This document shows positions 1-6,033 of a stretch of DNA of 8,670 nucleotides, piece by piece. The position numbers were made by a program, and so were the translations under genes. Source of the stretch: Solirubrobacterales bacterium (GTDB taxonomy: Bacteria > Actinomycetota > Thermoleophilia > Solirubrobacterales > Solirubrobacteraceae); the NCBI GenBank assembly GCA_003157595.1, contig PMKB01000084.1:1-8670 (forward strand), read 5' to 3'. Below the pieces are notes generated by a model. The model was not told the origin of the DNA, did no database searches, and saw only the letters and a program-made list of their open reading frames with translations. Position 1 is the first letter of the stretch. Every line of letters starts with the position of its first letter.

Positions 1-22
1 GGTTCGAATCCCGCCCTCTCCG
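1..22 (+). tRNA. 3' end of a tRNA, probably tRNA-Ser (partial)
   Basis: The window opens inside a T arm. The loop TTCGAAT lies at 3-9 and is followed by the 3' T-stem strand CCCGC (10-14), the acceptor strand CCTCTCC (15-21) and discriminator base G22. No CCA is encoded, because the next bases are CTT, so CCA would be added enzymatically. An acceptor 3' strand of CCTCTCC with discriminator G fits bacterial tRNA-Ser molecules that begin GGAGAGG. The anticodon is outside the window, so the identity is inferred. Confidence 0.75.
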
Positions 23-28
23 CTTGCA

Positions 29-56
29 CCGGAGCCCTGCAACCGTGGGGCTCCGG
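29..56 (+). terminator. GC-rich hairpin after the tRNA, possible terminator
   Basis: CCGGAGCCC (29-37) pairs perfectly with GGGCTCCGG (48-56) across a 10-base loop, starting 7 bases after the tRNA end. No T-run follows, so it is not a canonical intrinsic terminator. Its position suggests a role in ending or processing the tRNA transcript, and it could also act on transcripts arriving from the opposite strand. Confidence 0.45.
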
Positions 57-78
57 CCGAGGCGGGCGAATCGGCCTT

Positions 79-122
79 CGCAGCTGAGCGTGAAGAGCGG
101 CGCAGCTGAGCGTGAAGAGCGG
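79..122. repeat. Perfect 22-bp tandem duplication
   Basis: Two identical, directly adjacent 22-bp units occupy 79-100 and 101-122. Each contains CAGCTGAGCG followed by TGAAGAGCGG. The core AGCTGAGCG (82-90 and 104-112) recurs in inverted orientation at 231-239 as CGCTCAGCT. The rest of 57-255, between the tRNA hairpin and the stop of the glycosidase gene, shows no gene I can support. Confidence 0.85.
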
Positions 123-255
123 GGTTGTCCTGGTCGTCCGCCCACGCACGTCGCCGGCCCAGACACCGTGAATGTTGCGGTTTGGGAGTTGGGTCCTCGA
201 ACAGTGTCTTGCAGATCTGGCGGGTCCGGTCGCTCAGCTCGAGGGCTCCTCAGGT

Positions 256-3200
256 CTATCCGGGAGCTGCGGTGTATGCCTCGACCTCCCGGATCACGGC
301 CGGGCCGTAGGCGTAATCGTTCGGCTGGCTCGCCGCCGACGCTGTGGACTTCGGCCAGAACGACGGCTTTGCGCCGCCGGCGTAGCCGCCGAAGTTGACA
401 CGCTCCACCTTGATGCGGATCGCCGTCGTACTGACCGGCGGGAACTTGGAGAGGGCAGCGCGATCGTAGAAGAGGTTTCTGTAGCTGGCGACGACGCGCC
501 AGCCGCCGGAGGGCTCCTGAATCTCGACCTGCCAGCTGCGGATCCCGGGCATCGTGCTGCCCACCGAGGACGTCGCGAGCAGCACCCGGTCGATGCGCTC
601 GGTGTGGGCGAAGGTCACGGTCAGCTCGGGATGCGCGTCTCCGTAGGCCGATCCCCATGCCGGGCTGTCGGCCAGATCGCCGACGTTCGCCGCTCCGGCG
701 TCGCCGTCGATGGCGTTGGCCGCCGGATTCCACCGGGTGCTCGAACTGGCGGACGCCTTGGCTCCAAGTGACGCGAGTGCCACGTCTGGCCCGAACGGCT
801 CCGGCGGCTGGACGGAAATCGCGTCGCCCGCCGGGAGATCGAGGTACTGCACCGAGCTGTCCAGCGTGAGATGCAGCGGGCTCGCGAGCGAGACTTGGCG
901 CGCAGCCCCGTACTGATCGAGCAGCGTGGCACTCTCGCCACTGCCGCTCGCCAACCGCAGCGTCGCACCGAGCGCGACGTCGTCGGTCCACAGCGCGACC
1001 ACGGTGCCGCCCCCCGGCGCCTGCGGTCCGAAGGCCTCCGCGTAGGTCATCGGCATGTTGGTGTCAAGCCAGCCGGTGAAAGCCCGGCCGGTGGTCTGGG
1101 AGGTCTCGACCATCGCCGCGAGCGCCGCTGGCTTCACCAGCGAGTCGCCTTCGATCAGGGAGTAGGAGAGACCGTCGCCCGTGGTGCCCTGGTACATCAG
1201 GTACTCCATGACCGGGATGCCGAGGGCGTGCATCCAGAGCTCCGCGCGTGTGATCCGGTCGGCCTGTCCGAAGAGGTCGTCCGGCCCGTCGGACCACCAG
1301 CCGACCTCGGTGATCCAGACGGGCATCGATCCAGCGCCGTTGGCCGCCATCAGCGCGCGAAGCGACTGGAAGGCCGCCGGCATCTCCTCCTCCTCCCATG
1401 ATCGGTTGTGCCCGGTGTAGGGGTGGATCGCTGCGATGTCCATGTACCCGAAGCCGCCCGCCGCGGCGATGCCCTGCCAGTAGCCGAGATCCATACCCAC
1501 CACGGTCCCGCCGATGACCTGCGCGGTCGGATCGGCGGTCTTGACGCCAGCGTAGAACGGGGCGAGCACGTTCTGCACGTAGGTCTGCGGACTGCCGTAG
1601 GTGGCGTTCGGCTCGTTCCAGGCCTCCCAGTAGTGCACCTCGCTCTGCCAGTGCTCGACGACCTGCTCGACGCGGGCCTCCCAGGTTCCGTTGTTCACGA
1701 ACGTGCGCTCCGGACCGCCACTGCCGACCTGCACGCTCAGCGGCACATGCATCGCCGCGGCCTCCTGCGAGGCGGCGGCAATCTCGGCGTCGTAGGCCGA
1801 GAAGTCGGTCGGGCCCGAGGTTCCGTCGGGGAGCATCTGCGACCAATCGAGGCTGATCCGCACGCCGCCCATGCCGAACACCGTTGCGAGTGCCGCGCCG
1901 CGATCGCCGCTGACGCCGCCCGCATTCCAGCTGCCGGGCAGCGTCGCGGGGTCAAGCTGATCACCGGGAGCGCCGACTGAGTAATCGACGCACTGCGCCG
2001 CGATGGCGTGGTCGCGCTGGAAGAGGCGAACATCGATCTGGTAGGGGCCGGGCACCGCGGGGAGAAGCTCGAGGGGCACGCCGGCGCGGATCGCTGCCCC
2101 GGTCAGGGCAACCGAGTGCGTTACCCCGCCACCGCGCTCGGCCTGGCTCTGATCCTCGACCGTGTAGCGGAGTCGAAGCTGCTTGAGCTGGGTCCACCAG
2201 GCGTCGAACACGGCGGACGCGGCCGGCCGCGTGCCGGCTGGGAAGTAGGCGGCTTGCGCGTCCACGTTCACGCCGGCACCGATCCCCAGCGGCGGCGTTG
2301 TCGAGCTGGGCTGAAGAGCCTCGGCGAGGGCGTCGGACAGCCGCATCTTCGACAGTACCTGGCTGTTCGACCACGGCCCGCCGGTGGCCAGGTAGAGCGT
2401 GGACCCCTGGACCCGGAGTGCGCTGTCCTGGGTGAGGTAGCCGAGCTGGGCGTCGGCGATCGTGCCGAGCATGATGCCCTGGCGCGAGAACAGCTCGAGG
2501 CCGTGGCCGGAGTCGGCGACGAGATAGCGGCCGTCCGGCAGCTGGACGGCGCCTCCTTGCAGATAGAAGTCGAGCTGTCCGGGCGCCGCAGTTCCTGCTG
2601 ATCCCGAGCCGCCGAAGTAGAAGACCGGGCGAAGCTTGGTGTCGTACTCGCGGACGTGACGGCCGTCGGTCGCGATCAGACCGCCGTCCGGAGCCGTCGA
2701 GAAGGTCGACAAGTACGTCGTTGTGCCCTGGAGCGGCCTGGCGCCCACGTAATGGCCGGAGCTGTCGTAGAGGCGGGCCTCACCCTTGGCCACCGCGCCG
2801 ACAACCCACGTCTTACCGAGCATGTGGCCGAAGACGCCATCGATCTGCAACGGCTGGGTAGCGGACCAGACGATCTGACCGGCCAGGTTGACCTTGACGA
2901 GATCGGATGGGTAGCGCTGCATGTACAACGCACGGCCGTTTGGCGCGACGGCGAAGCTGACCTCGGTCCGCTCCCACGCGATCGGGATGCTGCGGACCTT
3001 GACACCGCTGCTGGTGTAAACGTCGATGGCGGTGGCCCCGTCGCCCACGTAGACCAGGCCGTCTGCCAACTCGATGTCGCCGACCGCCATCTTGGTGCTC
3101 AGAGCCAGCGGTTTGGCCGTGTCGAGCGGCCGTGCAGGGGCCATGACCTGGCGCGGGTGCAGCACTCCGCACAGCGGGGTGGCGGTTGTGTACGCGGACT

Positions 3201-3426
3201 CGCTTGCGGGTGCTTTGGCCGCGCTGGCCGCCGCCAGGGTTCCCGCGGGGATGACAGCCAGCGCCAGGCAACTCGCGCCCAACGCCCGGCGGCTTCGAGC
3301 CGCGAGACGGGCACGGCTGCTCGCAACCGTCCGGGGCGGACCGCCTCGCGCAGACCGCTTGCCGAACACCGCCTGACTCAGCTTCTCGAGCACGCTGGCG
3401 AACGACGTTCTAGGCGCGTACCCCAT
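256..3426 (-). CDS. Secreted multidomain glycoside hydrolase: NHL propeller, clan GH-A (GH39-like) barrel, F5/8 type C domain
   Basis: This 1056-residue exported protein probably cleaves an extracellular or cell-surface polysaccharide. The N-terminus is long and Arg-rich, with SRRALG at 45-50 before a hydrophobic stretch (about 48-70) ending in Ala-rich signal-peptidase-like sequence; a weak Tat-type signal is possible. Residues about 110-368 contain roughly six NHL-like beta-propeller blades. Residues about 398-485 look like an Ig-like sandwich. Residues about 490-790 form a clan A (beta/alpha)8 barrel. The acid/base is likely E605 in WEAWNEPN, the nucleophile E707 in PVWITEVGWW, and HPY at 668-670 is a typical barrel motif. 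A beta-sandwich (about 795-872) and a discoidin-like domain (about 880-1053, with AIDGDA near 905-910) follow. The nearest family is GH39, including PslG-like enzymes; GH5-type assignment is possible. The substrate is unknown. The ATG has no convincing Shine-Dalgarno site, and GTG at residue 12 is an alternative start. Confidence 0.88.
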   Translation of the reverse strand: MGYAPRTSFASVLEKLSQAVFGKRSARGGPPRTVASSRARLAARSRRALGASCLALAVIPAGTLAAASAAKAPASESAYTTATPLCGVLHPRQVMAPARPLDTAKPLALSTKMAVGDIELADGLVYVGDGATAIDVYTSSGVKVRSIPIAWERTEVSFAVAPNGRALYMQRYPSDLVKVNLAGQIVWSATQPLQIDGVFGHMLGKTWVVGAVAKGEARLYDSSGHYVGARPLQGTTTYLSTFSTAPDGGLIATDGRHVREYDTKLRPVFYFGGSGSAGTAAPGQLDFYLQGGAVQLPDGRYLVADSGHGLELFSRQGIMLGTIADAQLGYLTQDSALRVQGSTLYLATGGPWSNSQVLSKMRLSDALAEALQPSSTTPPLGIGAGVNVDAQAAYFPAGTRPAASAVFDAWWTQLKQLRLRYTVEDQSQAERGGGVTHSVALTGAAIRAGVPLELLPAVPGPYQIDVRLFQRDHAIAAQCVDYSVGAPGDQLDPATLPGSWNAGGVSGDRGAALATVFGMGGVRISLDWSQMLPDGTSGPTDFSAYDAEIAAASQEAAAMHVPLSVQVGSGGPERTFVNNGTWEARVEQVVEHWQSEVHYWEAWNEPNATYGSPQTYVQNVLAPFYAGVKTADPTAQVIGGTVVGMDLGYWQGIAAAGGFGYMDIAAIHPYTGHNRSWEEEEMPAAFQSLRALMAANGAGSMPVWITEVGWWSDGPDDLFGQADRITRAELWMHALGIPVMEYLMYQGTTGDGLSYSLIEGDSLVKPAALAAMVETSQTTGRAFTGWLDTNMPMTYAEAFGPQAPGGGTVVALWTDDVALGATLRLASGSGESATLLDQYGAARQVSLASPLHLTLDSSVQYLDLPAGDAISVQPPEPFGPDVALASLGAKASASSSTRWNPAANAIDGDAGAANVGDLADSPAWGSAYGDAHPELTVTFAHTERIDRVLLATSSVGSTMPGIRSWQVEIQEPSGGWRVVASYRNLFYDRAALSKFPPVSTTAIRIKVERVNFGGYAGGAKPSFWPKSTASAASQPNDYAYGPAVIREVEAYTAAPG

Positions 3427-3591
3427 GCCAGGGGCGTCGAAACCTTGACTCGCGATATGCCGAGCTGGTTCTCGGGAGCGTGCGGCGAGGTGTGGCTCGG
3501 GGGATGCTCGACGGGGTACTCCCGACCTGCGCTGGCTTGCGCATCGTTGGCATGGCGGGCTTCAACCGTCCGCTGCCGGAGCGAGGACGGA

Positions 3592-3813
3592 TCATCGCGG
3601 ACCCTGGACGCTCTCAACGATCGTAGCGAGCGTGCGGGCGCGGCCCTCAGGTGCGTCGAGTGCCTGGAGTGTCGATTCGACGTCCAGCGACCATGAGGCA
3701 AGCTCCGTGAACGCGGCAAACGGCAGCAGGGCGCTGGTCGTCACGAACAACGCCGGCGGCGCGACGGCGACCGGCAACACCGTCAGAGGCTCGCTGACCG
3801 TGACCGCCAACAC
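3592..3813 (-). CDS. Possible small hypothetical ORF or gene remnant (73 codons)
   Basis: This is a GTG-initiated frame of 73 residues. Its N-terminal half is strongly hydrophobic (LAVTVSEPLTVLP, then LFVTTSALLPFAAF) and its C-terminal half is more polar. Third-position GC is about 80% overall and nearer 90% in the first 40 codons, which is compatible with coding. It has no recognisable family and no clear ribosome binding site. In the upstream neighbouring frame, sequence near 3820-3860 reads as plausible protein too, so this could be the end of a frameshifted gene. It could equally be a chance open frame in GC-rich DNA. I recognise no function. Confidence 0.2.
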   Translation of the reverse strand: MLAVTVSEPLTVLPVAVAPPALFVTTSALLPFAAFTELASWSLDVESTLQALDAPEGRARTLATIVESVQGPR

Positions 3814-3919
3814 GGGACGGTCGTCGACTCGCCGAACACGGTCTCGGGGTCCTCACACCTCCAATAGCTCCGCGCGACCAGCGCCGGCGGGACACGCGCG
3901 CGCGCCAAGCAATCCACGC

Positions 3920-3950
3920 GGAATCTCCAACCATCCGGTTGGAGGATTCC
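3920..3950. promoter_or_regulatory. Imperfect palindrome upstream of the deazaflavin-type oxidoreductase gene
   Basis: CTCCAACC (3925-3932) pairs with GGTTGGAG (3937-3944) around the loop ATCC. After a single bulged base (3945), GGAAT (3920-3924) pairs with ATTCC (3946-3950), giving 13 base pairs in all. It ends 62 bp before the ATG at 4013. Neither side has a T-run, so a repressor operator or a structured leader is more likely than an intrinsic terminator. The operator role is inferred. Confidence 0.5.
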
Positions 3951-4000
3951 CACCCGACCCAACACCAAGGCGATAGGCTCGGGCGGCAAGCCCGCACCCA

Positions 4001-4005
4001 AGGAG
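4001..4005 (+). promoter_or_regulatory. Shine-Dalgarno site of the 4013 gene
   Basis: AGGAG lies 7 bases before the ATG at 4013, which is optimal spacing and fixes this start. A TAnnnT-type -10 candidate, TAGGCT at 3974-3979, lies upstream without a recognisable -35. Confidence 0.75.
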
Positions 4006-4012
4006 AGCGGCC

Positions 4013-4429
4013 ATGGCCGAGCCCGATTTCAATACCCGGATCATCGAGGAGTTCCGTGCCAACGCAGGCAGCGTCGGCGGCCGATTCGAGGGCTCCACGC
4101 TGCTCCTGCTCCACACCGACGGTGCCAGGTCGGGCACGCACTACACCACCCCCGTCGTCTACCTGGACGACGAGGGGCGCTACGTCATCTTCGCCTCGAA
4201 GGCGGGAGCGCCGAGCCATCCCGGCTGGTATCACAACCTCAAGGCCCACCCCGAGCTTCATATCGAGGTCGGGGACGAGCGGCTGGAGGTCACGGCGGAG
4301 GAGGTCACCGGCGCCGAGCGCGACCGCCTCTACGCGCGTCAGGCTGAGCGCGTGCCGCAGTTCGCGGAGTATCAGGCGAATATCGAACGCGTGATCCCGG
4401 TCATCGCGTTGACGCCGAAGCGCAGTTGA
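4013..4429 (+). CDS. Nitroreductase-family deazaflavin (F420)-dependent oxidoreductase, Ddn-like/DUF385
   Basis: This 138-residue protein belongs to the split-beta-barrel family that includes mycobacterial Ddn, whose members use reduced F420 to reduce diverse substrates. It has the family layout: an N-terminal EFRANAGSVGGRFEG helix and loop (13-27), a first strand LLLLHTDGARSG (30-41), the signature FASKAGAPSHPGWYHNL (60-76) in the cofactor region, an ERDRLY helix (102-107), and the closing FAEYQ...IPVIAL. The length is normal. Y44 sits where many relatives carry Arg in the GARSG...P segment, so cofactor binding should not be assumed. The ATG is supported by AGGAG seven bases upstream. The gene is monocistronic and convergent with the HD gene, whose stop lies 58 bp away. 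Its stop codon falls in a tandem repeat. The substrate is unknown. Confidence 0.9.
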   Translation: MAEPDFNTRIIEEFRANAGSVGGRFEGSTLLLLHTDGARSGTHYTTPVVYLDDEGRYVIFASKAGAPSHPGWYHNLKAHPELHIEVGDERLEVTAEEVTGAERDRLYARQAERVPQFAEYQANIERVIPVIALTPKRS

Positions 4430-4457
4430 CGCCGAAGCCCAGCTGACGCCAAACCGC
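4409..4457. repeat. 17-bp tandem repeat spanning a stop codon
   Basis: The unit TTGACGCCGAAGCGCAG (4409-4425) is followed by a copy differing at one base (4426-4442) and a degenerate third copy from 4443. Because 17 is not a multiple of 3, the second copy is read in another frame, and its TTGAC supplies the TGA stop (4427-4429) of the gene beginning at 4013. Confidence 0.8.
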
Positions 4458-4466
4458 CGCCGCGTG

Positions 4467-4482
4467 CGCCGCCACAGCGGCG
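4467..4482. terminator. Hairpin between convergent genes, possible bidirectional terminator
   Basis: CGCCGC (4467-4472) pairs with GCGGCG (4477-4482) around a CACA loop. An alternative pairing of GCGCC (4466-4470) with GGCGC (4484-4488) is available. It lies in the 58-bp gap between the converging genes at 4013-4429 and 4488-5147. There is no T-run, so factor-independent termination is uncertain. Confidence 0.4.
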
Positions 4483-4487
4483 GGGCG

Positions 4488-5147
4488 CTATCGCGTCGCG
4501 GTCACGGCGCGCCGAGCAGAGCGCGGGCCGGGGGCCGCAGCCTGGTCGGGGTCGGCGATCACGAGCTCCTCGAGCTCGTCGACCGCTCGCCAGAGATCCT
4601 CCACGAGCGGGCCGGGGTAGCGGGCGCTGAAGAACCGCAGCAACTCGCCGTAGTACCAGAGCTGGTCGTCGGCGGTCTTGTTGGTGAACCGCTCCCAGAG
4701 CGAGTGACCCTCGTCGCGGTAGATGCGCACTATCGAGCGTGCGTTGTGGACTTTGTCCGCCAACACGACGCGTAGCACTGCCTCGTCGGTCACGCTCGGC
4801 AGGTGGGCCAGATAGCTCGTCTTGCGCTCCCGCCAGGGACGCGGGTCGTCGGCGTCGAGCGTGTCCGAGCAGGCGGCGACGATCATCGCGACCCGGGGCC
4901 CGAACTCGCGTTCGATCTGCGCAAGCAGCGGGCGCCCGCCGCCGTCCTCGACGCTGTCGTGCAGCAGCGCGGCGATCGCTTCGGTCTCGCTGCCACCGTC
5001 CTCCAGCACCAGCCCGGTGACGACGAGCAGGTGCGCCATGTAGGGGATCTCCGTGCCCAGGCGCCGGCCGGGGTGCAGCTTCGAGGCTAAGGCGAAGGCG
5101 GCGAGGAAGCGCTCGGTCAGTGGCGGCGCCGCGTCGAGGAAGGCCAT
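4488..5147 (-). CDS. HD-domain metal-dependent phosphohydrolase, RelA/SpoT hydrolase-like
   Basis: This 219-residue stand-alone HD hydrolase resembles the (p)ppGpp hydrolase half of RelA/SpoT and the MESH1-type small hydrolases. The metal and catalytic motifs are visible in order: IPYMAHLL with H39, LLHDSVEDGG with H63 and D64 plus E67/D68, RERKTSYLAHL (106-116), and LADKVHNARSI with D131 and N135. A helical segment DQLWYYGELLRFF (161-173) follows. There is no synthetase, TGS or ACT domain. The function as a nucleotide or (p)ppGpp hydrolase is inferred from the motifs, and the true substrate is unknown. The C-terminal 20 residues are Ala/Arg-rich and probably disordered. Its ATG lies one base after the stop of the HAD phosphatase gene, so the two are almost certainly co-transcribed and translationally coupled. 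Confidence 0.88.
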   Translation of the reverse strand: MAFLDAAPPLTERFLAAFALASKLHPGRRLGTEIPYMAHLLVVTGLVLEDGGSETEAIAALLHDSVEDGGGRPLLAQIEREFGPRVAMIVAACSDTLDADDPRPWRERKTSYLAHLPSVTDEAVLRVVLADKVHNARSIVRIYRDEGHSLWERFTNKTADDQLWYYGELLRFFSARYPGPLVEDLWRAVDELEELVIADPDQAAAPGPRSARRAVTATR

Positions 5148-5148
5148 T

Positions 5149-5928
5149 TCAGTCGAGCTCGTCGAGCAGGTCGGCGACCGAGTCGACGATGCGCGCTGCG
5201 CGGTAGGGATGCTTCTCGGCGTCCTCGCGACTCGTGATCCCGGTCAGCACGAGGATCGTCTCCATGCCCGCCTCGAGGCCGGACACGATGTCGGTGTCCA
5301 TGCGGTCGCCGATCATCGCCGCGGTCTCGGAGTGCGCGTCGATCGCGTTGAGCGCCGAGCGCATCATCAGCGGGTTGGGCTTGCCGATGAAGTAGGGCTC
5401 GACGCCCGTCGCGCGGCTGATCAGTGCGGCAACCGAGCCGGTCGCCGGCGTCGGCCCGTCGGTGCTTGGACCGGTCGCGTCGGGGTTGGTGGCGATGAAG
5501 CGGGCACCGGCGCTGATCAGGCGGATCGCAAGGGTGATCCGCTCGAAGGAGTAGGTCCGTGTCTCGCCGAGCACGACGTAGTCGGGCGCGCGCTCGGTCA
5601 GCGTGTAGCCGGCCTCGTGCAGCGCCGTCGTCAAACCCGCCTCGCCGATCACGAACGCCGTGCCCTGCGGCCGCTGGTTCTCGAGGAACCGCGCGGTGGC
5701 AAGCGCAGAGGTCCAGATCGCCTCCTCGGGCACATCCAGGCCGCTGGCCTGCAAACGGGCCGCGAGATCCCGGCGCGTGTAGATCGAGTTGTTGGTCAGC
5801 ACCAGGAACGGCGTGCCGCGCTCGCGCAGGCGGGCGAGAAAGCGGTCGGCGCCGGGGATCGGCTCCTGTTCGCGCACGAGCACGCCGTCCATGTCCATCA
5901 GCCAGGAGTGAATCTCGCGGCGCGTCAT
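5149..5928 (-). CDS. HAD-superfamily subfamily IIA phosphatase, NagD-like
   Basis: This 259-residue cytoplasmic Mg-dependent phosphatase of the HAD-IIA (NagD / phosphoglycolate or p-nitrophenyl phosphatase) group shows all four HAD motifs. Motif I is MDMDGVL with nucleophile D12 and D14. Motif II is LTNNS (44-48). Motif III is K183 in IGKPNP. Motif IV is IGDRMDTDI with D208 and D213. The C2-type cap lies between motifs II and III and includes IATNPD (145-150). The open frame extends upstream to a TTG at 5997, but ATG at 5928 puts motif I near residue 12, as is usual for the family. No Shine-Dalgarno is evident before this ATG; TAGTTG about 13-18 bases upstream might act as a -10 for a leaderless transcript, which is speculative. 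It lies 105 bp after the dehydratase gene and one base before the HD gene. Substrate specificity cannot be read from sequence. Confidence 0.92.
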   Translation of the reverse strand: MTRREIHSWLMDMDGVLVREQEPIPGADRFLARLRERGTPFLVLTNNSIYTRRDLAARLQASGLDVPEEAIWTSALATARFLENQRPQGTAFVIGEAGLTTALHEAGYTLTERAPDYVVLGETRTYSFERITLAIRLISAGARFIATNPDATGPSTDGPTPATGSVAALISRATGVEPYFIGKPNPLMMRSALNAIDAHSETAAMIGDRMDTDIVSGLEAGMETILVLTGITSREDAEKHPYRAARIVDSVADLLDELD

Positions 5929-5947
5929 AAGCGAAGCATGACAACTA

Positions 5948-5970
5948 CCCGGCTGACGCCCGTTGCCGGG
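5948..5970 (-). terminator. Inverted repeat between the dehydratase and HAD genes
   Basis: CCCGGC (5948-5953) and GCCGGG (5965-5970) form a perfect 6-bp stem with an 11-base loop. Read on the minus strand it is followed by TAGTTGT, which is only partly T-rich. A second small hairpin, TGCGGT-CAA-ACCGCA, lies at 5982-5996. These could end the dehydratase transcript or attenuate readthrough into the HAD-HD pair. A regulatory role is equally possible. Confidence 0.35.
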
Positions 5971-6033
5971 GCGTTGCTGCGTGCGGTCAAACCGCAACGA
6001 GCTCCGCGAGGCGCCAACGCTCCGCGCGCCCGC

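Larger units (their letters stand above)
3427..4012. other. Gene-poor spacer between divergent genes
   Basis: This 586-bp region separates the minus-strand glycosidase gene from the plus-strand gene at 4013. Overlapping open frames cross it on both strands, but none shows a recognisable domain. It must contain the promoters for both flanking genes, yet I found no convincing -35/-10 pair for either. The supportable contents are the weak minus-strand ORF at 3592-3813 and the palindrome at 3920-3950, each listed separately. Confidence 0.6.

Noticed and set aside
1..22. The tRNA 3' end considered as an attachment site of an integrated element.
   Set aside because: I found no second copy of the tRNA end and no integrase or other mobility gene in the window.
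2656..3696. A 346-codon plus-strand frame opposite the start of the glycosidase gene.
   Set aside because: It is antisense to the propeller and signal region of a clearly coding gene, and its composition is Arg-rich with no recognisable motif.
3647..4261. A 204-codon minus-strand frame across the spacer and the oxidoreductase gene.
   Set aside because: It overlaps the well-supported 4013 gene in antisense and shows no domain, while the sense gene matches its family along the full length.
4409..4457. Short tandem repeats considered as a CRISPR or iteron array.
   Set aside because: The 17-bp units are directly adjacent with no spacers, number only two and a degenerate third, and overlap a coding end. 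They fit a local duplication.
5929..5997. A TTG start that adds 23 residues to the HAD phosphatase.
   Set aside because: The added residues are not family-like, and the ATG at 5928 places the DxD motif at the usual distance from the N-terminus.
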